The translations under genes were made by a program, and so were the position numbers. 39,729 nucleotides of DNA from CAZAQB01 sp964487155 (GTDB taxonomy: Bacteria; Pseudomonadota; Gammaproteobacteria; Nitrococcales; Nitrococcaceae). The stretch lies in assembly GCA_964487155.1 (NCBI GenBank), contig CAZAQB010000012.1, positions 1 to 39,729 on the forward strand, given 5' to 3'. The first letter of the stretch is position 1. Each line of letters starts with the position of its first letter. The notes under the pieces were generated by a model that saw only the letters and a program-made list of their open reading frames with translations, did not search any database and was not told the DNA's origin. Positions 17,894 through 26,305 of the stretch are shown one piece after another.

Positions 17894-17972
17894 TGGGGTC
17901 TTATCGTGCCGAATTTGGGGGGCGCGAAACTGTGCAGCATTCCCCAATTCTGCGCTTTTCAGGAGAGCAGCC

Positions 17973-19808
17973 ATGAAAAGACGAGATACATTGAAGCTTG
18001 GTCTCGCCGGCGCCGCCGGTGGGGTCGTCGCGCCCGGGCTGAAGGCCGCCACCGGGCGGGTGCCCCAGTCCGGTCTGGTGTTTCCGGACACCCAACTGCC
18101 CAGCATCGTCGAGCGGCCCAGCCCGCCGGTGCGGCCGTTCACGGTGCCGCTGCACGTCATGCCGGTGGCCCAGCCCATCGACGAGTCGGAACTTGTGCCA
18201 GGGCCCGATCCGCTGCGTCACCAACGGTTCGACGAGTTCCGGCCCCAGAAGTTCTACCAGGAGTCCATCCAGGAGTTCCGCTGGCAGTACCACCAGGACC
18301 CCCCGTACAACCAGGGGAGCTGGTCCTGGGGCTTCGCCTCCAAGGCCACCGGCGGCCGGCCCATCGTCCCCGGCACCACCTTCCATGCCCGCTATGGCGA
18401 GCCGGTGTTTCTGCGCCGGGTGAACCAGTTGCCGGGCGTCGGACAGGGGTTCGTCAACTTCGCCCTGCCGTCCATCACCATCCACCTGCACAACGCCCAC
18501 ACCGCCTCCGAGAGCGACGGCATCCCCCAGGACTTCTTCAACCCCGGGGAGTTCTGGGATCACCACTACGCCAACTTCCCCGCCGGTGACCCCAGCGGCC
18601 GGGACACCACCGAGCGCATGTCCACGCTCTGGTACCACGACCACCGGCTCGACTTCACCGCGCCCAACGTGTACGCGGGCCTGAGCGGGTTCTACCTGCT
18701 GTTCGACGAGTTCGACTCCAACAACGAGGAGGATCGCAACAAGCAGGCGTTCCGGATGCCGAGCGGCCCCTATGACGTGCCGCTGATCCTTCACGACGTG
18801 CAGTTCGACGATCAGGGGCAGGTGATCTGGGACTTCTTCAATCCCTCCCCGGAGCCGGAGGACGAACCCGACAAGATCAATGTCGGCAATTCCCAGGGCA
18901 CGCCCAACGACTACGGCCCCACGGCGAAGTACACCACCAACGGCATGATCGGGGACCGGTTCACCGTGAACCGCATCATCCAGCCCTACTTCGAGGTGGA
19001 GCCCCGCAAATACCGCTTCCGGATCCTCAACGGCGGCCCCTCCCGGCTCTACAACCTGTCCCTGCGGGCGGACTCCAACAACGCCCGGGGCCGGCGTCGG
19101 AACACGGAACGCTTCTACGTGGTGTCCTCCGACGGCAACCTGCTGGAAGAGCCCATCGAGACCGATAACATCGACGTCTGGGTGGCCCGCCGCCACGACA
19201 TCATCGTCGACTTCTCCCACTACAAGCCCGGCGACAAGATCTACCTGGTCAATCGCCTGGAGATGCGCGATGACGGCGCCGGTCCGTCCGGGCGGACCCT
19301 GGACGAGGGCGATCTGATCATGCGCTTCGACGTGGTCAAGCCCCGCCGGGGCCGGGATCCCAGCCGCATCCCCGACCGCATGTACGAACTGCCGCCCATC
19401 GACATGCGCGAGGTGCGCCGGGAGCGGCTGTTCGTCTTCGACTACGACAACGGCCTGTGGACCGTGAACGGCAAGCTCATGGATCCCAACCGGGTGGATG
19501 CCGCCATCGAGCGGGGCAGCGCGGAGATCTGGACCTTCCGCAACGCCGGCAACTCCTGGGCCCATCCGGTGCACACCCACTTCGAGGAGTTCCAGATCCT
19601 GGAGGTCAACGGCAAGCCGGTGCGCCGGGGCGACGTGCTGCGCTCGCGCATGGACGTGGTGGCCCTGGGGCCCAACGACGAGGTGAAGTTCTTCAGCCGC
19701 TGGCGGGACTTCCTCGGCAAGCACGTCATGCACTGCCACAACGTGGTGCACGAGGACCACGCCATGATGATCCGCTGGGACATCGTCGAGCCCGGACAGG
19801 GCGACTGA
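17973..19808 (+). CDS. Multicopper oxidase with Tat-like signal (CotA/bilirubin oxidase type)
   Basis: A 611-residue exported oxidase. ATG 17973 follows AGGAGAG and gives MKRRDTLKLGLAGAAGG, a likely twin-arginine signal; the frame extends upstream without support. All four copper-binding segments are present: TIHLHNAH (about 170), WYHDH (about 220), HPVHTH (about 530) and HCHNVVHEDHAMM (about 586-598). Cys, two His and a Met of the type-1 site are thus intact and the trinuclear centre is complete. The HPxHxH and HEDxxMM forms point to the CotA/bilirubin-oxidase branch. It should oxidise a periplasmic substrate (phenol, bilin or metal ion) and reduce oxygen to water. First gene of a five-gene run with two SCO-like proteins and a cytochrome. 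Confidence 0.92.
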   Translation: MKRRDTLKLGLAGAAGGVVAPGLKAATGRVPQSGLVFPDTQLPSIVERPSPPVRPFTVPLHVMPVAQPIDESELVPGPDPLRHQRFDEFRPQKFYQESIQEFRWQYHQDPPYNQGSWSWGFASKATGGRPIVPGTTFHARYGEPVFLRRVNQLPGVGQGFVNFALPSITIHLHNAHTASESDGIPQDFFNPGEFWDHHYANFPAGDPSGRDTTERMSTLWYHDHRLDFTAPNVYAGLSGFYLLFDEFDSNNEEDRNKQAFRMPSGPYDVPLILHDVQFDDQGQVIWDFFNPSPEPEDEPDKINVGNSQGTPNDYGPTAKYTTNGMIGDRFTVNRIIQPYFEVEPRKYRFRILNGGPSRLYNLSLRADSNNARGRRRNTERFYVVSSDGNLLEEPIETDNIDVWVARRHDIIVDFSHYKPGDKIYLVNRLEMRDDGAGPSGRTLDEGDLIMRFDVVKPRRGRDPSRIPDRMYELPPIDMREVRRERLFVFDYDNGLWTVNGKLMDPNRVDAAIERGSAEIWTFRNAGNSWAHPVHTHFEEFQILEVNGKPVRRGDVLRSRMDVVALGPNDEVKFFSRWRDFLGKHVMHCHNVVHEDHAMMIRWDIVEPGQGD

Positions 19809-19837
19809 CGCCCCCGTTCACCTGGAGGAATACGACC

Positions 19838-20572
19838 ATGACCAAACGACGCGAGTTTCTGACCGGTCTGGTGACCGCCGGGGTCGGGGCGGCCGCTGCG
19901 GGTACCGGCCTCGGTGCCCAGGCCGCCCTGCCCAAGCCCGAGGACGTGCGCCCCGGCGTCATCGACCCCCGGCGCAAGGACGCCTTCCCGGACGTCATCG
20001 TCACCGACCAGCACGGCGTCCACCACCGGCTCTACGACGACCTCATCGAGGGCCGGGTGGTGATGCTGAACTTCATGTCCATCCGCAATGAGATCAATTA
20101 CCCGGTGACCCTGAATCTGTCCCGGGTGGCGGGCCTTCTGGGCGACCGGCTGGGGCGGGACGTGCATATGTACTCCATCACCAAGGATCCGGCCCACGAC
20201 ACCCCGGCCCGGCTCAAGGAGTTCGCCCAGGTGTTCGGCGCCCCCGAGAACGGCTGGCTGTTCCTCACCAGCAGCCAGACCGAGACCGTGGCCCTGGCCA
20301 CCCGCATGTACCGGCACAGCCACTCCCGGGTGGGTAAGGGTACTGCCGGCATCCAGTTCTGCACGCCCCAGGGCAACGCCGATGTCGTGTTCTACGGCAA
20401 TGGCGCAGTGGGGCTGTGGGGCGCCTTCCCGGGGCTGATCCAGCCTGAGGACGCCGCCGAGCGCATCACCTGGGTGATGCCCTCCGCCGGCGGGGCGGGC
20501 GGCGTGCCCCGGCGGGCCGGGCCTCGGCGGGTGGACGCCCCCGGGCCCCGGTCCAGCAACCGCGAGGCCTGA
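19838..20572 (+). CDS. SCO1/SenC-like protein lacking the copper-binding cysteines
   Basis: A 244-residue protein. ATG 19838 has GGAGG ten bases upstream and yields a Tat-like signal (MTKRREFLTGLVTAGVGAAA). The thioredoxin fold of SCO proteins is followed through LNFMSIRNEINYPVT, YSITKDPAHDTPARLKEFA and YRHSHSRVGKGTAGIQFC. Ordinary SCO proteins have CxxxCP where this one has IRNEINYP, so both copper-ligand cysteines are gone; a His-rich YRHSH segment lies near the usual distal histidine. It therefore probably cannot transfer copper or thiols in the normal way. The C-terminal 30 residues are Gly/Pro/Arg-rich. The third gene's ATG is 57 bp downstream. A structural or scaffold role is inferred. 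Confidence 0.8.
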   Translation: MTKRREFLTGLVTAGVGAAAAGTGLGAQAALPKPEDVRPGVIDPRRKDAFPDVIVTDQHGVHHRLYDDLIEGRVVMLNFMSIRNEINYPVTLNLSRVAGLLGDRLGRDVHMYSITKDPAHDTPARLKEFAQVFGAPENGWLFLTSSQTETVALATRMYRHSHSRVGKGTAGIQFCTPQGNADVVFYGNGAVGLWGAFPGLIQPEDAAERITWVMPSAGGAGGVPRRAGPRRVDAPGPRSSNREA

Positions 20573-20628
20573 TGCCGGCGCCGGCGGCCTCGCCGCGCGC
20601 TGATCAACGAACACAGAGGTAGCTCGAC

Positions 20629-22710
20629 ATGGCCAAACGACATGTGCTTGGTATCACCGTTGCGCTGGCAACGCTCGCCGGGGGGACGGTTGCTCCCCAG
20701 GTGAGCCACGCCCAGCTCGACATGCTGAACGGCTTCTGCGTGGACGTGGGCAATGGCGGCATCCAGCCGCGCCCGCCGTTCTCCCAGTTCGAACGCTCCG
20801 CGGACGGCATGGAGACCTTCATCGACACGGCGAACGCTTTGCTGCCCACCGCACCCAACAAGGAGGACCCGACTCAGAACTCCCTGGGGCCCAATCCTCT
20901 GAACCTGCTGCCCACCGTGTACCAGAACGCCCGGGACTGCGCGGGGGATGAGATCCCCAACACCCTGCCCTCGACCCCGGAGAACCCCTACAACCTGCAT
21001 CCGGACCCGGTGGTGACGCCCATCGACAGGACGTCCCCCACCGACGATCTGGACGCGGTGTTCGACCACCTGGAGCAGGCCCTGGATGGCTACGGGCGCA
21101 TCGATCCCGACCGGATCGACCTGGCCCTGGACATCCTCGAGGGTCGCCCGGTGCCGGGTCGCGCCTACAGCGGCTTCCCGCTGCTGCACTACCTGGGCGG
21201 CCTGAAGACCAAGAAGGTGGAGCCGGTGCGGGACGATGCCGGCAACGTGGTGGGCGGTGAAGTGGTGGTCAACCAGATCTGGTACGACAGCCACATCGAG
21301 TCCGATACCAACTACCTGGACACCTCCGCCATCGAGGCATTCGACGTGCCTTGGACCATCAAGTACAAGGTCAACGTGCTGAACCGGGGCCACGAGGATT
21401 TCGCCCCCTTCGCCATGTTCTACGACGACCCCCAGGATCTGCCGCCGCCGCTCACCGGCGCCCGCATCCCCAACGTGTCCATGGACCAGACCTTCTTCCC
21501 CATGGAGGAGGGCCTGCGCTACGAGTTCGACATGGCCATGCCGCCGGCCCGGTTCTACAACCTCACCTACCACTGGGGCTGGCGCATCCACCCGCCGCGG
21601 GTCCAGGTGCACGAGAACCTGCAGGCTCGGCTCGGTAATGGTGAGCTGCGCAACTTCTTCGAGGTGCAGGTGTTCGGCGAGGATCCCACCGCCAGCGAGG
21701 AGGCCCGGCTGGCAGCCATCGGCATGATCGGCGACCTGGCCCCGGCCAAGCGCATGTGGAATGCCTTCCGGGAGATGCGCGATCTGGCGGGCGCCGGCAA
21801 GCACCGCTACGGCGACCGCCGGCCCCGCTGGCGCGACGATGACGACCGGGACGATGACCGGCGGGGTCGGGGCCGGGGCCGCGGCGGGGATGACGACGAT
21901 CGGGATCGGGCCCGGGGCCGGGACGACGACCGCCATGATCGGGGCCGTGGCCACGGCCCCCGGGGTATCGCCCGCCACGTGGACGAGGATGTGCGCGAGA
22001 GACTGCGGCGCCGGGGCGGTGACCGGCTCGCCTACCTGGTGATGGAGGCCCGGGACGCCTTCGACGACTGGCAGGACCGCGCCCGGCTGCCCTCCGGCAT
22101 TAAGGTGGATCCGGACGCCGACGTCACCCTTGCCTACCTGAACAACACCCTGTACGGCACCGTGAAGGGTTTCGTGGACGACGCCCAGATGCAGATCCGC
22201 AAGTTCAAGGGCGTGGGCGACCAGGTCACCGTCAAGCTGATCAATGGCGACTACTTCCCGCACAACTACACTCTGGTGGATTTCGGCGGCCTGCGGGGCT
22301 GGGAGAACACCTTCCACAACACCATTCCGGTGGGCGGTGCCGGCCCCTGGTTCACCTTCGGCCGTGTCCACCAGTGGCCGAACACGGCAGGGGATCCGGC
22401 GGGCTCGGCAGGCGGCGTGCTGGTGCCGCCGGCGGCCCGCCCCTCGGCGCTCTCGGACGACTCCTACGACCTGGAGGACTACGAGCGGGTGGTGGACATG
22501 AGCAGCTACACCCGGGGCCGCGACTACAAGCCGCCGCGGGGCGTGCCCTACGAGCTGCACCTGCCCCACCCGGTGGCTGACTACAAGAACGCAGTCGGGC
22601 TGGGGGAGCACACGGTGCACATCACCTTCAACTACGAGCCGTCTCAGCGGCTGCGCATGTACCAGTTCGACGCCTTCCACCACGACGTGGCGGTCTGGTC
22701 GATCCACTAA
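20629..22710 (+). CDS. Large secreted protein of unknown function with an Asp/Arg-rich insert
   Basis: A 693-residue protein with a Sec signal peptide (MAKRHVLGITVALATLAGG, cleaved near SHA-Q); GAGGT lies upstream of the ATG. I recognise no family. The mature chain has only two cysteines (GFCVDV, ARDCAG), which could form a disulfide. Residues about 235-365 contain IKYKVNVLNRGHEDFAPF and a His/Trp-rich YHWGWRIHPPRVQVHEN. Residues about 400-440 are a low-complexity run of Asp, Arg and Gly (units such as DDDDRDDDRRGRGRGRGG). The C-terminal part (LINGDYFPHNYTLVDFGGL; VHITFNYEPSQRLRMYQF) looks beta-rich. Position between two SCO-type genes suggests it is a dedicated partner of the oxidase system. 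Metal binding by the acidic insert is only a guess. Confidence 0.85.
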   Translation: MAKRHVLGITVALATLAGGTVAPQVSHAQLDMLNGFCVDVGNGGIQPRPPFSQFERSADGMETFIDTANALLPTAPNKEDPTQNSLGPNPLNLLPTVYQNARDCAGDEIPNTLPSTPENPYNLHPDPVVTPIDRTSPTDDLDAVFDHLEQALDGYGRIDPDRIDLALDILEGRPVPGRAYSGFPLLHYLGGLKTKKVEPVRDDAGNVVGGEVVVNQIWYDSHIESDTNYLDTSAIEAFDVPWTIKYKVNVLNRGHEDFAPFAMFYDDPQDLPPPLTGARIPNVSMDQTFFPMEEGLRYEFDMAMPPARFYNLTYHWGWRIHPPRVQVHENLQARLGNGELRNFFEVQVFGEDPTASEEARLAAIGMIGDLAPAKRMWNAFREMRDLAGAGKHRYGDRRPRWRDDDDRDDDRRGRGRGRGGDDDDRDRARGRDDDRHDRGRGHGPRGIARHVDEDVRERLRRRGGDRLAYLVMEARDAFDDWQDRARLPSGIKVDPDADVTLAYLNNTLYGTVKGFVDDAQMQIRKFKGVGDQVTVKLINGDYFPHNYTLVDFGGLRGWENTFHNTIPVGGAGPWFTFGRVHQWPNTAGDPAGSAGGVLVPPAARPSALSDDSYDLEDYERVVDMSSYTRGRDYKPPRGVPYELHLPHPVADYKNAVGLGEHTVHITFNYEPSQRLRMYQFDAFHHDVAVWSIH

Positions 22711-22719
22711 CCGAGAACG

Positions 22720-22751
22720 GGCGGCCGGCCGGGGAGCCCCGGCCGGCCGCC
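22720..22751 (+). terminator. Very strong 15-bp hairpin between cluster genes
   Basis: GGCGGCCGGCCGGGG (22720-22734) pairs perfectly with its complement at 22737-22751 across a two-base loop. It starts ten bases after the 693-residue protein's stop and ends fifteen before the next ATG. There is no T-run, so it may attenuate, stabilise or mark processing of the mRNA rather than fully end it. Confidence 0.6.
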
Positions 22752-22765
22752 GGGAGGGGGAGAAC

Positions 22766-23383
22766 ATGACCCGTCTACTGGCGAGCGTGTTGCTGCTGGT
22801 GCTGGCCGGTCCCCCGGCGGCGGCCCACCAGGGTGGCCACGAGGGTCCGCCCGCGGACACGGCGCTGGTGAAGCGCCAGGTGAGCTACCAGGTGCCGGAC
22901 GTCACCCTGCGCGATCAGCGGGATGAACCGGTGCGCCTCGCCGAACTGCTGGCAACGCCGGCGCCGGTACTGGTGCAGTTCATCTTCACCAGCTGCGCCA
23001 CCATCTGCCCGGTGCTGAGCGCCACCGTCGCCGACCTGCAGCGCCGGCTGGATGCCCGCCAGCGGGACTACCGGCTGCTGTCCATCTCCATCGACCCCGA
23101 ATACGACACCCCGGCGCGGCTGGCGGAGTACGCCCGGCGTCACGGGGCGGGCCCGGACTGGCATTTCCTGACCGGCGAGCGGCGCACCATCCGGAAGGTG
23201 GTGGCGGCCTTCGACGCCCTCTACCGCAGCGACAACAAGACCTACCACCAGCCCTACACCTTCCTGCGGGCCACACAGGGGAGCCGCTGGCTGCGCCTGG
23301 AGGGGTTCGCCTCAGGCGAGCGGCTGACCCGGGAACTGCTGGGCCTGGACCAGGCGGCCGCCACGGCGGCGCGGGGGCGCTGA
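22766..23383 (+). CDS. SCO1/SenC family copper chaperone
   Basis: A 205-residue exported protein with signal peptide MTRLLASVLLLVLAGPPAAA and a short His-containing N-terminus (HQGGHEG). The copper site is complete: FTSCATICP holds the CxxxC pair, and the distal His lies in KTYHQPYTF. SISIDPEYDTPARLAEYA is the standard helix entrance. SCO proteins deliver copper to, or reduce thiols of, periplasmic copper enzymes. The start ATG follows GGGAGGGGGAG. It ends four bases before the cytochrome gene. In this cluster it can serve the multicopper oxidase, while the cysteine-free homologue upstream cannot do so in the same way. Confidence 0.92.
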   Translation: MTRLLASVLLLVLAGPPAAAHQGGHEGPPADTALVKRQVSYQVPDVTLRDQRDEPVRLAELLATPAPVLVQFIFTSCATICPVLSATVADLQRRLDARQRDYRLLSISIDPEYDTPARLAEYARRHGAGPDWHFLTGERRTIRKVVAAFDALYRSDNKTYHQPYTFLRATQGSRWLRLEGFASGERLTRELLGLDQAAATAARGR

Positions 23384-23387
23384 TCCC

Positions 23388-25052
23388 ATGGACTGGCGGA
23401 TCCTGACTCTGATTCTGGCCCTGTGGACGTTGCCGGCGGCCGCTGGCGGCGATCCGGACCTCGGGCGCCGCCTCTACTGGGAGGGCATCGGCGCCGATGG
23501 CAAGCCGGTGCAGGCCGTGGTGCAGGGGGATGTGCCGGTGGCCGGGGGGCGCTTTGCCTGCGTCAACTGCCATCGGCCCAGCGGCTTCGGTTCCAGCGAA
23601 GGGGGTGTGTTCGTGCCCCCCATCACCGGGCCCGTCCTGTTCTCCCAGCGGGCCCTGGACCGCAACCGGCTGTTCCAGGAGTTCTTCCAGGAGAGTCAGC
23701 CACCGGAGTTCTGGTCCCGGGTGCGCCAGCCCCGCATGCGCCCCGGCTACGACGCCGAGAGCCTGGCCCGGGCCCTGGCCGACGGCCTGGACTCGGCGGG
23801 GCAGCCCCTGTCCGAGGTGATGCCCCGGTACCGCCTGGGCGAGGCCGACGTGGCCAACCTGGAAGCCTTTTTGCGCCAGCTCTCGACCCGCCCGGACCCG
23901 GGGGTGAGCGGTGAGGAGATCCACTTCGCCACGGTGTTCGGGCCCGATACGCCGAGGGCCGAGCGCGAGGCCGTGCTGTCCACCATGCGGGCGTTCGTCC
24001 GCTGGATGAACGAGGACACCAAGGGCGACACCCAGCGCCCCGAGTTCTCACCCTATTACCGCTCCGAGTTCCTGGACTCCTACCGGTTGTGGCGGCTGCA
24101 CGTGTGGGATCTGGATGGTCCGCCGGAGACCTGGCAGGGCCAGCTGGCCCGCTACCAGGATGAGCGCCCGGTGTTCGCCCTGGTCAGTGGGGTGGTGCGG
24201 GGTCCCTGGGAGCCGGTGGGCCGGTTCTGCGACCAGCGCCGCATCCCCTGCCTGTTTCCCAACGCCGAGTTGCCGGCTGGGGGGGCGGGCAGCTACGGCT
24301 ATAGCCTGCACTTCTCCCGGGGGCTGCGCCTGGAGGCCGAGGCCCTGGCCCGTTACCTGGCGCAGCGGCCGCCCGGGCGGATTCAGCAGCTCTGGGTGGA
24401 AGGACCTGTGACGGATGCCTGTGTGGTCTCCTTCCGGGCTGCCGCGCGACGGGAGGGCCTGGCGGGCGCGCTGGAGCGCGGCGTGCCGGTGCCGGTGGCG
24501 GAACTTGATGAGTCGCTCCAGACCATGGCGGCGGCGCTGACCACCGACGACGTGCTGGTGGTGTGGCCGGGCGGCCACCACGAGGAAGTGCTGGCGGCCC
24601 TGGCGGCCGGTCCGGTGCCCGCCGGCCGAGTGGTGCTGCCGGCCGGCAGCCTCGAGCGGGCGAGCGGGGATCTGCCTGGGCCGCTGCGGCAGCGGCTGCT
24701 GTTCACCTGGCCCTACGAGCGCCCGGATGCCTACCATCCCCGTTCGTTCCGGGTGCGGGCCTGGCTGCGCACCCGGGGACTGGAGATCAGCCACCCGCGC
24801 CTGCAGTTCCAGACCTACTACGCCCTCACCCTGGTGGAGCACGGTCTTCGCCACGCCCTGTCCGACTTCAACCGGGACTACCTGGTGGAACTCATCGAGC
24901 ACGAGGCGGAGAACAAGCTCAATCCCGGCACCCATCCGGAGCTGGCCCTGGGACCGGGGCAGCGTTTCGCCTCCAAGGGCGCCTACCTGGTGCAACTGGA
25001 CCCGGACAGCAAGGGGGGGTTCCGGGCGGTCAGCGATTGGATCGTGCCTTGA
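23388..25052 (+). CDS. Cytochrome c fused to a periplasmic-binding-protein-like domain
   Basis: A 554-residue exported protein with a signal peptide (MDWRILTLILALWTLPAAAG). Residues 20-165 form a mono-haem cytochrome c: CVNCHRPSGFGS holds the haem site and VMPRYRL the likely Met ligand. Residues 175-550 resemble a type-1 periplasmic binding protein of the branched-chain amino-acid receptor kind: HFATVFGPDTP, then ALVSGVVRGPWEPVGRFC, CLFPNAELP and a C-terminal YYALTLVEHGLRHALSDF. No permease genes accompany it, so the binding domain may sense or present a ligand rather than feed a transporter. It is last in the five-gene run and may carry electrons for the oxidase; that is inference. Confidence 0.85.
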   Translation: MDWRILTLILALWTLPAAAGGDPDLGRRLYWEGIGADGKPVQAVVQGDVPVAGGRFACVNCHRPSGFGSSEGGVFVPPITGPVLFSQRALDRNRLFQEFFQESQPPEFWSRVRQPRMRPGYDAESLARALADGLDSAGQPLSEVMPRYRLGEADVANLEAFLRQLSTRPDPGVSGEEIHFATVFGPDTPRAEREAVLSTMRAFVRWMNEDTKGDTQRPEFSPYYRSEFLDSYRLWRLHVWDLDGPPETWQGQLARYQDERPVFALVSGVVRGPWEPVGRFCDQRRIPCLFPNAELPAGGAGSYGYSLHFSRGLRLEAEALARYLAQRPPGRIQQLWVEGPVTDACVVSFRAAARREGLAGALERGVPVPVAELDESLQTMAAALTTDDVLVVWPGGHHEEVLAALAAGPVPAGRVVLPAGSLERASGDLPGPLRQRLLFTWPYERPDAYHPRSFRVRAWLRTRGLEISHPRLQFQTYYALTLVEHGLRHALSDFNRDYLVELIEHEAENKLNPGTHPELALGPGQRFASKGAYLVQLDPDSKGGFRAVSDWIVP

Positions 25053-25513
25053 GAGGGTGGTTACAAAATGGGCCAGTCTGGGGCAGGGCGGGGGTCGGGT
25101 CGGCCACGGCCTCGCCATGAGCGCTGCGATTGCAGCCACGGATGAACGCCGATTGCGGCCGGCCATGCCGGGCGTCCGGGATCGCTGCGTCACAGGCACG
25201 GGGTCTGGCCAACCCCGACCCTCGAACCTGCGTGTTCATCTGTGGCCATCTGTGGCGAATAACCCTGCGGCCGAAGGCAAGGAAACATGACCGCGGGTGC
25301 GCGCCTCGGTCCCTGAAACACCGCCCCCCACGTTTCTTCGCAAGGTGGGGTACTCGGGCTTAGGCCACCCAGATCGGGTGGATGAGGGGCAGCGGGCCTG
25401 CTCGCATTGACCTATCCCCCCGTCCATTTCCCCTGCATTGCGCGGCTAAACCCTCTCTGCTCCACTTCGGCCAACGGCCAACGGCCAACGGTGCGTGGAG
25501 CTCCATTCCGAGT
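25053..25513. other. Intergenic gap with inverted and tandem repeats
   Basis: No gene is seen. CCACGGATGAAC (25136-25147) and GTTCATCTGTGG (25234-25245) are inverted copies matching at 11 of 12, a repeat type common in proteobacterial genomes. CCACCC-AGATC-GGGTGG (25365-25381) is a small hairpin. A heptamer array (CGGCCAA, more than three copies) occupies 25468-25491. Confidence 0.6.
25468..25491. repeat. Heptamer tandem repeat (CGGCCAA)
   Basis: Three full copies plus a part of a 7-bp unit, just beyond the 3' end of the minus-strand membrane protein gene. Same unit length as the other arrays here but a different sequence. Confidence 0.75.
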
Positions 25514-26158
25514 TCAGGACCGGGCGGCGAGGGCTTCCAGCTCCCGCCCCTCGGCCGGCGTGAGCCGGCGCCATGGCCGGGGCACCAGCCCGGGCACCCG
25601 CCGCTGATAGGCCCGGTAGGCCTCGCCGAACTCCACCACCAGCTTGCGCTCCTCCAGGCGTGATCCCACCACCAGGTAGGCGCTGATCGCCAGCGCCGAG
25701 ACCAGCCAGGCGGCGTCCATGTCCCGGGTCCAGATGAGTACCAGCCCGAGGCTGTACCAGGGGTGGCGCACATGCCGGTGCAGCGGCGAGAGACGCAGCC
25801 CGCCGGCTCCCGGGCTGTCGGCGCCGGGCCGGTGCAGGCCGGCGAACTCGCCGAGGTCGTAGTAGCGGGCGGACCAGGCGAACCCGGCCAGGGCGCAAAC
25901 GGCGAGCCCGTCCGCCAGCCAGCCCCAGGCGCCCTCCCAGCGCCACAGCCAGGGGCCCGGAGTGCCTGCCATCAGGGCCAGCACCGGCACCAGTGTGACC
26001 AGCGCCGTGGCGTTGTAGGCCAGGCGGTAGCGACGGGCGAGCCGCGGCCAGCGCCGGGCGACCTCGGCCTTCAGGCTGTGGCTTGCCAGCAGCGAGTGAA
26101 GGGCGAAGTAGCCACCCCAGGTGGCGGCCAGCAGCAGCAGGCTCAGGGAGTCTTGCAT
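25514..26158 (-). CDS. NnrU/ICMT-like integral membrane protein
   Basis: A 214-residue protein with about five membrane spans starting MQDSLSLLLLAATWGGYFAL. The C-terminal block RHPWYSLGLVLIW followed by GSRLEERKLVVEFGEAYRAY and VPGLVPRPW is the conserved region of isoprenylcysteine carboxyl methyltransferase relatives, including NnrU and MddA-type proteins. The motif RHP plus EE-x3-FG-x-AY-x2-Y binds S-adenosylmethionine in characterised enzymes. The methyl acceptor cannot be told from sequence. It is a single gene, convergent with the cytochrome fusion gene. Confidence 0.75.
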   Translation of the reverse strand: MQDSLSLLLLAATWGGYFALHSLLASHSLKAEVARRWPRLARRYRLAYNATALVTLVPVLALMAGTPGPWLWRWEGAWGWLADGLAVCALAGFAWSARYYDLGEFAGLHRPGADSPGAGGLRLSPLHRHVRHPWYSLGLVLIWTRDMDAAWLVSALAISAYLVVGSRLEERKLVVEFGEAYRAYQRRVPGLVPRPWRRLTPAEGRELEALAARS

Positions 26159-26305
26159 AGGGCGATCCGGTGTTGGGTATGGCGAGCATACCCCCAGCGG
26201 AGGAGCCGCAGAAATGTGCGCCAGTTCCGCTATGGCGCCCTGCAGCCCCGGATAATGGGTCCCGAGGGTAAACGCGATATCAGCTCAATGACGGGAGACG
26301 GACGG

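Larger units (their letters stand above)
16768..17972. other. Long gap before the multicopper oxidase, with hairpins but no clear gene
   Basis: I see no convincing protein gene in these 1.2 kb. The best candidate is a plus frame from ATG 17211-17213 to 17545 (about 111 residues, MSLLPAGRDSLPEQQ...), which has a good GGAGGAA ribosome-binding site but no recognisable family and a composition like random high-GC sequence. The stretch 16970-17130 is unusually AT-rich. It holds ATTGAA-GCG-TTCAAT (17108-17122) and a hairpin (17130-17140 with 17149-17159, 10 of 11 pairs). Further palindromes follow and are listed separately. The region is probably regulatory leader for the downstream cluster, or the site of a small RNA. 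Confidence 0.5.

Noticed and set aside
20392..22860. An 822-codon minus-strand frame opposite the unassigned secreted protein
   Set aside because: Val/Gly/His-rich shadow without start signals. The plus frame has a ribosome-binding site and signal peptide, and fits the operon direction.
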